The notes: generated by a model not told the origin, from the letters alone. 64,000 bases of DNA from Alnus glutinosa (GCF_958979055.1 NC_084896.1:27899501-27963500), one strand, 5' to 3'; counted from the first letter of the stretch, positions 24,557 through 37,715 are shown. Program-made: numbers and translations.

Positions 24557-27500
24557 TTCAAGCTATTGCCATACGTTTGAAGCATGCAGATTATCAAATA
24601 AACTCTAAATCCTATATGTTATCAAAGCCTTCTCAAGACTCACGTCTATGGCTACCCCTGCATCTGAAACCGATTCTACACACACTTCCCCTCCTATCTC
24701 CACCATCCTTCCCTCCTCCGTCCTACCAACACAGCTCCAAAATGTGCATCATCACATCTCGGAAAAACTCACCCAAGACAACTACATTCTCTGGCGTTTT
24801 CTCATGGTTCCCTTCGTAGAAGGTCAAAATCTGTTCAGGTATGTCGATGGAACAACTCCACGACCCCCTCAGCTCATTGCCGACACCACATCTAGTCTCC
24901 TCGTTGCAAATCCCGGCTATTAATCCTGGTATCATCAAGATCGGACGATCTTCAGTGCTATTATCTCCACCCGCTTCGTAGAAGCCTTACCCCATGTCAT
25001 TGGACTCTCAACTTCCAATGAAGTATGGCTCACATTGGAAACTTTCTTCTCTGCTCAATCTCAATCCAGAATCATGCAACTCAAACAACAAGTGTCCACC
25101 TTAAAGAAAGGAGGTCAAACAATCTCCACTTATTTTCAGAAAGCACAGGGATTCTCCCATTTATTAGCAGCTGTTGGCAAACCCATCGAAGGTTCTGAAG
25201 TGGTCTCTCACATCCTTGCTGGACTTGGTGCTGAATGTGATCCTCTTGTCACATCTGTGACTACAAGGCAAGATTATAATTTTCTCAATGATCTTTATGG
25301 TTATATGCTTTCCTATGAGTTGTGTCTAGAGCAACACAAATCTGCCATGGAGTTAAATATTGCCAAAGTCCATATTATTCACGAAACAACCGTGGATACA
25401 ACTTTGGATATCGCAACAACAAATTTTCACGTGGTAGAGGCCGTGGTCATGGTAGAGGACCACCTCAGCAATTCCCTTCATATAGTACCAGCTCTTCCCA
25501 GCGCCTGACATGTCAAGTTTGTCACAAACAAAGCCATACAACAGCCACATGCTAGTTCAGGTATGAGCAAAGCTACCAGGCTGATTCATCTCCGATGCAC
25601 GCCAACATAGCCTTAGCCACCTCTACTTCTGACCCTTCATGGTATTCGGACACAAGCGCTAATGTGCATTTCACCCATGATCTGTCCAATCTCAACTTGA
25701 ATGCTGAGGAGTATACTGGGACCGACCAAATTCATGGAGGCAGTGGACAAGGTTTGCATATCTCACATTCTGGCCGTGGTCTCTTACCCACACCTTCACG
25801 TAATTTCAATTTATTCTCCCACTTTCATGTTCTTCAGATTCAAAAGAATCATATTTTTGTCAACCAATTCACTAGAGATAACCATATTTTCATTGAATTT
25901 CATCCCCACTCGACAGCTGCTCCTCAAAGGCTCGAGTAAGTTCAGCCTCTATCCATGGCCATCCTCAAATGCTCATTCCTCTAAGTCTCTTGCTGCCTTC
26001 ATTGGTGAGAAAGTTTCCTTGGATCAATGGCATCTTCGGCTTGGTCATCTTGTCTCTCCCATTGTCAATCAAGTTATTCAATCTAATAAGCTGCCCGTGT
26101 CTTCATCAAAGCCTTCTTCCTTTTGCTCCTCACGTCAGCAGGGCAAAAGTCATCGCTTACATTTTAGTAGTACTCCTTCCATTTCCAGCAATCCTTTACA
26201 ATTGTTGTTTCTTGATGTTTGGGGCCCTGCTCCTCAAAATTTTGTAAACAATAAAAGATTTTATCTAAGTGTGGTTGATGATTTTAGCAAGTATACGTGG
26301 CTTTATCCTCTTGAAACAAAATCTAAAGTTTGTGCTACTTTTCTTAGGTTTAAACAACTTGTTGAAACTTATTTCAATACAAAAATCATCTTTGTCTAGA
26401 GTGACAATGGTGGCGAATTTCGTCCCCTTCAAACCTCTTTCACTTCAATGAGAATCTCTTATCGACTAAGTTGTCCACATACCCACCATCAAATGGGAAC
26501 TGTAGAAAGAAAACATCGACACGGTGTTGAAATTGGGTTATCCCTCCTAGCCACTGTTAGTATATCATTAAATTTTTGGGACTCGGCCTTTGAAACCGCC
26601 ACTTATCTGATTAATAGACTTCCCCCTAAAGTCCCAAAGAATAAGTCTCTCTTTAAGTGTCTCTTTCATCATTCTCCTAACTATAAATTCTTAAATTTTT
26701 TTGGTTGCGAGTGTTGGCCATTCCTTCCTCCATATAACTCTACTAAATTTTCTTTCCGTTCCACATCCTGCGTGTTCATAGGATACAACAAAAATCATCT
26801 TGGGTATAAATGTCTTCATATCCCTTCTGGTAGAGTCTATATTGCACGTCATGTTGTTTTCAATGAAAACAACTTTCCATTCTTCAAATCTAAACTTCCT
26901 AGCACCTCCTCTTCTTCCAAATCTCATACATCCTTGACTGTCCCTTTAGTTCTTCCATCATCTCATACACTGCCTGCCTCCAGGAGTGAAGCTATTAACA
27001 TTCCATCTAACAACCCATCTCCTTCTGCCTCATCTCCCACAAAAACCGACATTGTCTCCCACAATATTTATCCAATCGTTCCTTTTGATTCATCCACTGA
27101 AACCGAGTTAGCTCCTCCAATATGAGTCCATGGCATGACCACACGGTCTCAGAATTTGATTGTAAAACCTTCAAAGTTCACTGATGGCAGAATCAGGTAT
27201 CCCCCTCCTCAAGCTCTCATGGCTTCTATTGCACTACATGAAGAGGAACCAACCTGCTTCTCTCAAACCAGCAAACTTGCTGAGTGGCACGCAACAATGA
27301 ATACCGAGTTTGATGCTCTCCTAAAAAATGGAATTTGGTCTCTTGTCCCGTGTTCACCAACTATGAAAATAGTTGGCTCTAAATGGGTATTCTGAATTAA
27401 AAGAAAGGCTGATGGGCAAGTCGAAAGGTACAAGGCTCGTTTAGTGGCCAAAGGGTTTCATTAACAACCTGGGATTGACTTTGCTGAAACTTACAGTCCA

Positions 27501-29073
27501 GTGGTTAAACCTATCACAATTAGAACTGTGTTAGCCATTGCTGTCTCTGCAGGTTGGGCAATTCCTCAGGTGGATGTCAGCAATGCTTTCCTACATGGTC
27601 TTCTTCAAGAAACGGTTTATATAGCTCAACCCCTAGGATTTCAGCATCCTACTTATTCAACAGCAGTCTGCAAGCTTCACAAAGCCATTTATGGTTTGAA
27701 ACAAGCCCCCCGCGTATGGTTTTTGCGCTTAATTGTACAGTTACTTGAACTGAAATTCCACAGTTCCAAGTCCGACTCTTCCTTGTTCATTTACGAAGCT
27801 TTGGGCATTACTATCTTTGTGTTGATGTACGTTGATGATATGATCATCATCACCAATTCCCATCCAACGGCTATTTCTAAGATCACAAGTGATCTCCACT
27901 CATCCTTTGCACTCAAAGATCTCAGGCCTCTCCACTTCTTCCTTGGAGTTGAAGCTACATGACATTCAGATGGTCTACATCTATCTCAACAGAGGTACAT
28001 TCATGACATTCTAACAAAGACTAATATGGTTCTTGTGAAGCCTCTTTCTACTCCTATGGCGGCTTCAACCACTCTTAGTTGTTTTGAAGGATCAACCATT
28101 ATGGACACAACTTTGTACCGCAGCACCGTCGGCTCTCTTCAATATTTATCTCTAATCCGTCCCGATGTTTCATTTGTGGTCAACAAAGTCTCCCAATTTA
28201 TGCAAGACCCCCGGAACACTCATTGGTCTGCAGTGAAGTGTATCATGTGCTATTTGAAGTCTACCATTTCTCATACTTTCTGCATTCACAGAAACTCCTC
28301 CAAGCAACTCACTGCCTTCTCAGATTCAGATTGGGCCAGCTGTCCAGATGACAAACGCTCCATGTCAGGCTATTGTGTTCTTGGTAAAAATATTCTCTCA
28401 CGGAGCTCCAAGAAACAACCAACGTTATCGCGCTCTAGTACTGAAGCCGAGTACAAAGCCATTGCAAATGCATCAGCTGAGTTAGTTTGGATTCAAACTC
28501 TACTAGGTGAACTTGGTATCACTTCTCCCCGCACATCAGTTTTGCATTGTGACAACATTGGAGCCACATATCTCACGTCCAATCCACTCTATCATGCTCG
28601 CACAAAGCATATAGAAATCGATTATCATTTTGTCTAAGATATGGTTGCTGAAAAGACTCTAGATGTATGTTTTATTTCAGGGCAAGAACAGTTGACAAAC
28701 ATCCTTGCAAAGCCTTTGACTTCTGCACGCTTCATTCTACTCAAATCCAACCTCAACATTCAGTTACCCACATCGAGTTTACCCACGTCGAGTTTGAGGG
28801 GGCGTATTGGATCAAACGACTTATCTACTAGTGATCAAGCTAAAGTGATAGAGTTAGATTAAGTCTCTTGTTGTTTAGATAAATGTTAAGATAGTTGAGT
28901 TGTAATACACTAGGTCTCTATAATCAAGGGATAAGGTTAGATGGGTTATGCTACAAGTTCTGTTGATGTAAATCACATCTAGAGGTTATCTAGATGTTTC
29001 GGTATTCTATATATTCAAGCTACTGTCATATGTTTGAAGTATGCAAATTATCAAATAAACTCTAAATCCTATA
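24351..29073 (+). mobile_element. Ty1/copia LTR retrotransposon, both LTRs, degraded coding region
   Basis: The two LTRs (24,351-24,616 and 28,808-29,073) are both 266 bp, start TGGATCAAACGACTTATC and differ at a few sites. A primer-binding site TGTTATCAAAGCC follows the left LTR and resembles the usual TGGTATCAGAGC for initiator Met-tRNA. The polypurine tract GAGGGGGCGTAT precedes the right LTR. LTR ends are TG...TA rather than TG...CA, and no clean 5-bp target duplication is seen. It sits in intron 3 of the MAD1 pseudogene, same strand. Confidence 0.9.
24648..28862 (+). pseudogene. copia gag-pol remnant
   Basis: Order is gag (24,648-25,508; frameshifted), zinc knuckle CQVCHKQSHTTATC (about 25,512-25,553), degraded protease (WYSDTSANVHFT instead of the DSGA-type active site, about 25,640), GAG-pre-integrase (DQWHLRLGH, 26,025), integrase (LLFLDVWGP, DDFSKYTWLYP, then TVERKHRHGVE after a stop at 26,398), reverse transcriptase (QVDVSNAFLHG, YGLKQAPRVW, YVDDMIII at about 27,830) and RNase H (AFSDSDWASCPDD; STEAEYKA). 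Integrase precedes RT, the copia order. Stops at about 26,398, 27,396, 27,463, 27,961 and 28,637 and several frameshifts make it inactive. Confidence 0.9.
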
Positions 29074-29238
29074 ATGACATTTCTTGGCTAGGTTATGCAA
29101 TTTTTGTGATGTCATAATATGGGTAACTACCTCAAGTTGAATTGTACAAGGCTTCTCTCCATGGTTGTGAATGAATTTTTGCTTTTATAATAATTACAAA
29201 AAAAAGCTAGAGTGTGTGGAGGCATTGAAGGATGAATT
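29074..29238. other. MAD1 pseudogene intron piece between copia element and solo LTR
   Basis: Contains a segment (about 29,119-29,190: GTCATAAT...GTGAATGAATTTT) that recurs in diverged form at about 32,364-32,432, just beyond the solo LTR. Confidence 0.4.
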
Positions 29239-32189
29239 TGTAATGTCCAAGAAAATGTTTAATGGGTTTATTAGGATTAAATAAGAATAAGTCTATTTAG
29301 TGTGGTAAAGTGTTTCATTTTTGTTTTGTGGATTTGTAAATAGTAGTCAAGAAAAGAAAAAAAAATGTAATTAATATTTTTAAAGTCTAAATAAAAGAGC
29401 AGAAAAGAATATAAGTGAAAATAATGAAATAAGAAATACAAATATAGAAAATAGAAATGCTAGAAAAGATAAGTGAAATAAAATAAAGATTTAAATAAAT
29501 GAAATCAAAAGAAAAAGAATGGAAAAGAAAATTAAATTAAATTTATAAAATAGAATAAAATTATATATATATATATATAACAGAAGAACGTGGGGCGCAC
29601 CTGCGCCCCACATTCATTAAGTGAAGGGCAAAGCCCTTTCACTCATCAAAATGGCCAGGTGGCCATTTTGCTTTAAGTGGCCGAATGGCCTGTGTGATAA
29701 AAGAGGCAGTGCCTCTTTGTTGTTTTTATTGAACCACCGAGAGCTTCTTCCTCGTCTTTCCTCATTTTTCCTCTTTTGAAATTTCATATAAAAACTACGA
29801 TATACAAAGATCCAACGGTCCAATCTTAGATCCGACTTCGGTAACGTAATCCTTGAAGCTCGATCTACATTTTGAGGTAAATCGCTAAATTCGCATTTTT
29901 GGAGATTTTTATAAATCTTGTAGAAATTAGTTTAACTTGGCGTTTTCTCTAGATTTTGTGTGGTTTGGAGTTGCTAGGAGCTTCCCGAGCATCGGGTCTT
30001 GGTGTGGTGAATTTTTGGTAAGTTTTTCATAGACTTTAGTTTTTTGGGTATTTTGTTAAAATGCTATTTATTGTGGTTAACCCTAAGTAATGCTTATGGG
30101 TTAGCAATATTGAGTTTAATAAAGTAATTAGAAATTATAGATTAATATTTAGGAATGTTAGGTATATATGGGTTAGGTCCTAATGCTAGTAGTTTTCAGA
30201 AGTTGAAGATTTTAATTGTAAACCTAGGAATAATTCTATTTATAGGTTTAGTTAATAATGGGTAGTAATGTAAACCCTTAAATTTTGTGGGTAACATAGT
30301 AGTGTGACTTTTGAGCGATTCAAAAGCTACCTAATGGTACTATTAGTTAGAATACTAACTAATTCAATGTCTTGTATTTTTAGCGGCACGTTACGGTTGA
30401 GCTTAGAGTCGTTTGGATATTGGGAGTACAAGCAATCTGAGGTGGGTATTCCACTCACTGAGAAAACATATATTTTTATATGTATTGGATTGATAAAAAT
30501 ATATATATTGTTTATGAATCCGAACCAACCATATGATGAAATGTATATGCTTTGAGATGATTTGTTTAGTTTCAATTATGTTTAAACTATATCAATGATG
30601 TTAAAGAGATAGTGTATGAGTGAAAAGTATTGAATAGATTTAAAGTGTTAAGTTCTGCGGTTGAGATTTAAATTATGCAAATGGTTTGAGAACATGTCAT
30701 GTTGAAACTGCGTAGATTTGATAAAGAAAATAAGTTTTGAATGATTTCAAAGTGTTGGATTAAATGCTGGATTTGTTTAGTTTTGAGAGGACGTGATTTA
30801 AAAACTGCATGATTTGAGCATGATACAGTAGTGAAATATATATTGGTCAAGCACGGAACATTGAGCATGTAGTATAGGGCATACATCAACAGTAGTACAG
30901 CAGTAAAAGAACAGGATACACAGTAAAACAACAGTTATCAGCATCGTGGGGGACCGAAGCCCCAGTAGACCCAGTCATGCATATCATGTATAGCATTGTT
31001 TAATGAGTGATGTTTTTATGTTATGAGTAGTTTTACTAGACGTATTGGTATGCATAAGAGTCTTCATGGAAAAGATCTTATGTATACTTTTATCGGATGG
31101 TCACATGTGTTAATAGCATACATTGAACTTGAAAGTACATGGATACATGATTGCCCAGGTGCGAGTAATGGCATGTCTATGAGTAGGAAGGTTGACTGTT
31201 CTTGTTCTACAGGAAAGACGTGTTAGCATGATTGAGTTTAGCTCTAGTGCTCTCATGATCTACTGGCGTCAAGGCACGAAGCTGAAATACGATTAGAGAT
31301 GGTGTTGCGAGTATTTTGTTGACGGATGTTGTCCTAGTACGGAAGAGTAAGATGCCATGTTCTTTGCTTAAGACTTATGTGTATACGTGATATCTGTGAT
31401 GGAGTGATCGTGTGCACATATGTCCAAGCGACCGGTGAAAAGTATTATTATAGAGGAGTCTATATGTAGAATTTTCTAAGCGGTAGATTGGAACTTCTAT
31501 ATATGTTCACAGCTATATAGTATGTTTTAAATGTTTTCTAAATAGTCGGTGTTTGCTGCATTAGCTGTTGGTAAATGGTGGCTAATATAGTGCTCGCACG
31601 ACTAAAAATAAATAGAGGTTGGTTCTTTGTGAAAACTCAGTTAGTCTTATACCACTGAGGTCTTAGTATGTTTCATGCTAAGGCGGTGAACTCATTCATT
31701 CACCTATGCGGATGTGGATACCACCACAACCGTGTAGATGATATTCCTGTGATTGCAGGTACTCTTGAGGCGGATGATGATCCGGTAGCTCACTACTTGG
31801 GATACTACGATTGAAGCCCGTAGCGACAGTCGTAGTGGGATAGGACTGAGGTGTCCTCATTTTGGGTACTTTTGTATATGGCTTGTGACGTGTGTGTCAC
31901 ACATTATTTTGTATAAGCCATTCTTTTGTATTAGTAAAATGTAGTTAAACTTTAAACAGATAGATTTGTGTTATGGCTCACTTATGTATAGATAACAGGT
32001 TCATTTATAGTTATGCTTTTCCGCTATGTGTATTGGTATCATGATTTATTCCGCTGTAGATGTAACTCTGTATATCAGGTACATTTTATGGGACATGTGT
32101 CTATGTTGGCTGAGCGACACTTAGTCGTGCCACTGTGATGACTCGTTTATGTTTGTATATAAAAAAAAAAAACGGGTCGTCACAGAATT
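29234..32189 (+). mobile_element. solo LTR of a large LTR retrotransposon, 2946 bp, 5-bp target duplication
   Basis: Begins TGTAATGTCC at 29,239 and ends GGGTCGTCACA at 32,184; the ends form the imperfect TG...CA inverted repeat of LTRs. GAATT flanks both sides (29,234-29,238 and 32,185-32,189). There is no internal coding region, primer-binding site or second LTR, so unequal recombination has removed the body. A TATA-rich track (29,562-29,579) precedes a cluster of perfect short hairpins (29,590-29,718). The length suits Ty3/gypsy elements, but the lineage cannot be shown without the body. ORFs inside it have no domains. Confidence 0.8.
29590..29718 (+). repeat. cluster of short perfect hairpins inside the solo LTR
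   Basis: GTGGGGCGCA/TGCGCCCCAC with a 2-base loop (29,590-29,611). AAGGGC/GCCCTT with a 3-base loop (29,624-29,638). CAAAATGGCCA/TGGCCATTTTG with a 2-base loop (29,647-29,670). AAAGAGGC/GCCTCTTT with a 3-base loop (29,700-29,718). A weaker GGCC/GGCC pair lies near 29,679-29,690. Confidence 0.85.
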
Positions 32190-32429
32190 GAAGTGGTGTA
32201 AATGCCCCCAATAGGATGATATGCTCACTTTGTGTTTTCTGAATAACATGTATAAGAAAAGAACCTTCTGTTTCTTGAATTTCTTTTATTGTTTGTCCAT
32301 GGTTTTGTTGACGAAACCCTATAAAGGAGGAAAAATTGAGTAAGGATTTGATGGGGCTTTTCGTCATAATGCAAGTACTACCTTGAGTTGAATACGAGGC
32401 TTCACTCCAATTTGTTTGTGAATGAATTT

Positions 32430-33625
32430 GGCTCTCTTCCCTCTCCTGGCGAGTGTTGCTAGTCGCATTGAGAAGCTACAAAGGAATTTTTCATGGGGTG
32501 GGCTTGGTAAGGAGTTCAAATATCATTGGTGAATTGATCTAAAGTTTGTATCCCAATCTCAGAAGGAGGGTTGGGTATCAGAAATTTGATGATGTTCAAC
32601 CGCGCTCTGTTAGGTAAATGGTTGTGGCATTATGGGATTGAGAGAGAAGCTTGGTGAAGAGTTGTAGTGGATTATAAGTTTGGCAATTTATGGGGTGGGT
32701 AGTGCTCCATTGAGCCTGGAGGTGCCTTTGGGGTGGGGTTGTGGAAGATCAGGAAAGGGTGGGAGACATTCTCAGTCTTTTCTAGATTTGAGGTAAGGGA
32801 TGAGGCTAGGACCAGATTTTGGCATGATCTGTGGTGCAGAGATATGGTTCTTAAGGAAGTTTTTCCTGTTTTAGTTGGTATTGCTGGTGTGAATGATGCC
32901 TCTATTGCAGCTAATTTGGAGTTTTTGGGCGTTTCCAACTAGTGGAGCGTGAGCTTTTGTAAAGAGACACATGATTGGGAGATGTATGTCTTTGTTTCCT
33001 TCTTCCATGTGTTGCACTCAGTCATTGTGAGAAGAGGTAGCGAAGGTAGGCTTTGGTGGGTATCTTCCAAAAGAGGTTTGTTCAAGGTCAATTCCTTCTT
33101 TTGGTCCTTGGCATGCTCTGTAGGTAGGAGATTCCCTTGAAAGAGTGTGTGGCGGACTCAGGCTCCTTCGAGAGCGGCTTTTTTTGCACGGTTGATAGCC
33201 CTAGGCAAGATCCTTACATTGGATAATCTTAGGAAGATGTACGTTATTATGGTGGATAGATGCTGCATGTGTAAGAGAAATGGGGAATCGGTGGATCACC
33301 TTATTCTTCATTGCGATGTGGCTTCCGCTCTGTGGAGTGCTTTCTTTACTCGCTTTGTATGTCTTGGGTTATGCCTATAAGAGTTATTGACTTGTTTGCT
33401 TGTTGGTGGACTTTTGAAAGGCTGAGGAGTGCTGGGATTTGGTAGAGTGCCGACTTGCATTTTTTTGTGCTTATGGAAGGAACAAAATAATAGGTGTTTC
33501 GAAGACTTGGAGAGGTCATTGGATGATATTTTAGCTTCGTTCTTCCATTTTTTATTATTTAATTGTTTATCTTTTTGCGGTGGAATTGTTTCTTATAGCA
33601 TTGTACTATTAAGGCAACTTTAGGT
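32430..33625 (+). pseudogene. LINE ORF2 fragment, RT-end to zf-RVT domain
   Basis: Decodes with frameshifts and stops as the part of an L1-type ORF2 after the RT catalytic core: [23 protein letters not shown] (about 32,458), FWHDLWC (32,818), RLWWVSSKRGLFKV (33,050), VWRTQAPSRAAFFARLIALGKILTLDNLRK, then the finger CCMCKRNGESVDHLILHCD (33,262) and LWKEQNNRCFEDLERSLDD (33,470). No 3' tail or target duplication was seen, so its 3' end is lost. It lies between the solo LTR and the second LINE block, in the place where central MAD1 exons would be expected. Confidence 0.85.
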
Positions 33626-34852
33626 GATTGTCTGATTGAAAATGGACATTTGCCTCAACATCAAAATTCATTGGCTCTTTCCCCAGCTTATTTGGTACAT
33701 TGTGCCATTACTCTTCACCTATGATTTGAATTTATTGATAGTGAATGTTTTGTATTGATGCTTCAAGATTTGGTTTCTTTTTTCGTAAGTCTTAAAACTA
33801 TTTTTTGTGTTCACATTATGTGCATTATGAGTGTCCCCCCTCAAACTCCCATCGCCCTCTCTCTCTCTTTGTGCATACTCTATTGAGGACTCTATGATAT
33901 ATACATGGCTTACAAGTGGATCACCTGTGGTACCTATTTATGATCTGACTTATGATGAGAAACTGGGTTTGGACCTTTGATTATACTTTGTTTCTATAGA
34001 TGGGTTATTATATTTTCTAGTAGGAAACTTGAATGGTTTAAAATACGATCAGATAAGTGGTTATGTCCCATATCTCCGTGTGTTGTCATGTTAAATGGGC
34101 GGTGAATTGGGATATGGTGTGTACACTGAAAGGGAATGGGGACTAAAAAAATGTCCCATATCTTCATGCACTAAGTTGATCCTGGAAAGTGGTATTATAC
34201 TTTAAGGCTGAACTGGTTAATCTTTAGAGGGGTGTGATAGGTCCAAATATGGCAACAGTGGTAGATGGGAAACTGGGTTTGATATTGCTTCAATGGTCAA
34301 AGGCTTTGGAGCAAAAGTGCAGTCTGTGTAATTAAATATTTTTACCAGAGATCTAAATCATTTTTCTACATGTGAGAGGACGAAAGTTGCTGACTAATAT
34401 GGTCTCGTCATGTGCATAAATGATTATCATAGCACTCGTGAGAAAGAACTTGCATATGACTAATTGTATAAGGAAAAAGCGGCTTGACATTAAATATCGA
34501 AGGTGGAAAAGTTTGTTTGTTGCTTCTTGATTGTGCAGAATGATTAAACAGGAGCAATTCATCCAACCATTGAACTTTTCAGAGTAGGCCAATGGCATTG
34601 ATGAATGATGGATTTTCTCTGCATTAATTGTCAGTTTAAGTTATGATATTATTGAAGGTATCTGCTTAGGTCTTGGTAGGGCTGAATGGTGAAAAAGGCT
34701 TTGTGTAGCTGACCCTATTTTGTTAGGAATCAGGCTTACTTGAGTTGGTTTTTAGTCGTGGATTAGGTCTTTGATTTTTTGTTAGTTTACAGGATGCTTT
34801 TGTTATCCTTTTGTTTTTTGTTTGTTTGTTTGTTTTTGTTTTTGTTTTTTTT

Positions 34853-34891
<39 letters not shown>

Positions 34892-35009
34892 CAGTCAGGA
34901 GATGTATCTAATTTCGAAGAGGAGCTTTTGGTCTTGTTTACGACCATTGATTATGATGCGAATAGCGTCAGGCCGGTAGAATGAAGGGGAGGGTTGCAGG
35001 TAGTTATTT
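33626..35009. other. intron-like or intergenic DNA without recognisable gene
   Basis: No protein similarity recognised on either strand. A pure T run (about 34,845-34,891) precedes the next LINE block. Short repeated phrases such as GAAACTGGGTTT (33,959 and 34,270) have no evident meaning. Confidence 0.3.
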
Positions 35010-37023
35010 ATGAAGCCCAAGTTGTTATCATGGAATGTGAGAGGGTTAAGTGAGGGGGATAAGCGCCTGAGAGTTAGAAATTTACTTAGACAGTGGAAGG
35101 CGGATATCATTTATTTGCAGGGATCTAAATTTGAGCCCATCTCTAGAAGTGTAGTTTGCAGTTTGTGGGGGTGTCAACATGTGGATTGGTGCTACTCATC
35201 TTCTAGAGGGGCCTCCGGTGGAATTCTGCTTATGTGGGATAGGAGGGTTGTGGAGAAATTGAAGAGCGTGTGGGGGAGTTTACGGTTGCCTACTCCTTTA
35301 GAAATGTCGAAGATGGTTTCTCTTGGGCCATTGTGGGTTTATGGGCCACATTCCGATTGTGACAGAAGGTATTTATGGGGGGAATTGACTGGTTTGATCA
35401 GTTGGTGAAATTTTTTTGCTGTGGTGCATTGGGAGAGACTTCAACGTCACCTGTTTTCCGAGTGAAAGATAGGGTAATGTTCATTTTTGTCCCGCTATGT
35501 TGGATTTTTCTAATTTTATTTATGAGTAGGGTCTTATGGATCTTCCCCTTGTAGGGGGGACTTTTACATGGTCCAACAACTGGGATTCCCCTTCTTGGTC
35601 AAGGATTGATAGGCTTCTTGTTTCCCCGGAATGGGAAGCTAACTTTCTTGATTTATTTCATAGATTGTGCTTATAGATCATTTCCCCTTTCTCCTTGATT
35701 GTGGTGGAATTCAAGGGGGCAAAAGATCTTCTAAGTTTGAGAATGTGTGGCTTAAGAAGCTGGAATGAGCAGGTATTTGGTAACGTGGAGGCTCATAAAA
35801 ATCTCTTTTGGAGGAGTTGCGTGTTCTTGATGGAGTGGAGGTAGAGAGAGCTTTAGTTGCTGAAGTAAAGTTGAGGAAAACCATGGTTATAAGTGTGCTG
35901 GAAAAAGCTACTTTATTGGAGGAGATCAGTTGGAGGCAAGAGTCTAGGGCTCTATGGCTAAGAGAAGGTGACAAATGCACGATTTTTATTTTATTTTATT
36001 TTATTTTATTTTATTTTATTTATTTTATTTTTCCATTTGGTGGCCAACTTGAATAGGAGAAACAACTCCATTGAGACGCTGTCTACAAACAGTTCAGTTT
36101 CTTCTGACCAACGTGCTATCAGGGATCACATTGTGCAATTCTATTATGGACTATTTTCAGAACAGTTCAGTTGGCGGCCCAAACTGGATGGCCTTACTTT
36201 CGACGACATAAGCGCGGAGGAGGTCTCTTGGTTAAAGAGTCTGTTTGAGGAGAGTGAGGTCCTTGGGGTGGTAAAAAGTATGAACATAGTGAAGGCGCTA
36301 GGTCCTGATGGCTTTACTTTTGCATTTTTTTCCAAGATTGTGGGATGTGATCGAGGTAGATATTATGGGGGTGTTTCATGATTTTCATACTAGTAGTAAG
36401 TTTGAAAAAACTCTTAGCCACCTTCATTGCTCTCATTCCAAAGAAATCTAGGGCTATTTATCGTAAGGACTTTCGTCCCATTAGTCTTGTAAGTGAAGCT
36501 TACAAGATTATTGCCAAAGTCCTTGCCAATAGGATGAGAAGGGTTCTGGAGAAGATTATTTCGAAGCCCTAGATTTGGTGAGTCAGGGGTGCTTTGCAAA
36601 TTGAATATTGAGAAGGCCTATGATCATGTCATTTGGGATTTTTTACTTTATCTATTGAGGAGATGCGGTTTCGAGGAGAAATGACGCTCTTGGATAGCGC
36701 ATTGTATTTCTTCGGTGTGTTTTACCATTTTGGTAAATGGCTCTCTGTTTGGCTTCTTTAGTAGCTCTCGTGGTTGAAACAAGGAGATCCTTTGTCACCC
36801 TTCCTGTTTGTTATCGTTATGAGGCTTTAAATAAATGCTTATTGCAACGGTTAATGGGGGTTTTCTCTTAGGATTCGTTGCAAGGTCTAGGCACTCTGGT
36901 GTAGTTAGCATATCACACATGTTGTTTGCGGATGACACTCTGATTTTTTGTGGGGCCAATCTTGACCACGTATGCTATCTACATGCCTTAGTTTTATGCT
37001 TCGAAGTTTCCGGTTTGAAGTCA

Positions 37024-37715
37024 TTGTCAGCTTTGTTTGTAAGAGAAGTTGGGGAGGAAGGGGTTTTTCCCTTCCCTTTGGGTGGTTATTCCTTCGTCAC
37101 TCCAGTTCCTGACAAGGGTGATGATTTCAGGTTGACTGGTTTGATTCAATATTAAAAGTGGCCGGTAGGCTTTGGTCTGTCTTTGAAGATGGTGGTGTGG
37201 GATCAGGGAGACGATTTGTGGGATGAGGAAATCCTTATCCTTTGGATGTTTTTCCTCCTGCCATGCCCTTGGATTGGGCTTAGGATTGTGAGGACCCTGT
37301 GGTGGGGTTCTCATGTGAGGGGTTTGAGGATATGACTTTGGCTCTCCTAAAAGCCATTGAAGAGGATCATCATCGGAGGTAAAGGTGCGCGTTCTAAGAC
37401 TAGAGGTAGAAGGGAGCTGTTGAACTTAGAATGCTCCATAAATTATGACATTGCATCTTGTCCTCTAGCCGTGGGAAAGGCAATGCTCATGTGCTTTAGT
37501 GTTGAGTGCTTCGTGTGGGTTTCGGGTCAGAGGGCTTTTGGTGTTTTGTGGGTTTCAGGTTGGTGTGCTTATTGGGTTTGAGGGCTTTTCATTTTTGTGG
37601 GTTTTGATTGTTTTCTCTGGGTTTTTGTTAGGTGCTCTCTGTGTACTTAGGGGCGCATTACACTTTCTTATAAAATCTCCATTACTCAAAAAAAAAGAAA
37701 AGAAAGTAGATTAAT
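37024..37715 (+). mobile_element. nested LINE fragment (ORF1 end plus 3' UTR) inside the RT of another LINE
   Basis: After ...CFEVSGLK (37,018) the RT frame is lost and resumes at MSELVLVGNV (37,722). The material between carries a LINE ORF1-like end (KTRGRRELLNLECSINYD, about 37,395-37,450) and a 3' UTR with TGTGTACTTAGGGGCGC...ATTACTCAAAAAAAAAG. No long target duplication was recognised. Confidence 0.6.

Noticed and set aside
35010..35408. Stand-alone endonuclease/exonuclease/phosphatase gene
   Set aside because: The frame ends in stops and is followed by the RT of the same LINE; it is a retrotransposon remnant.
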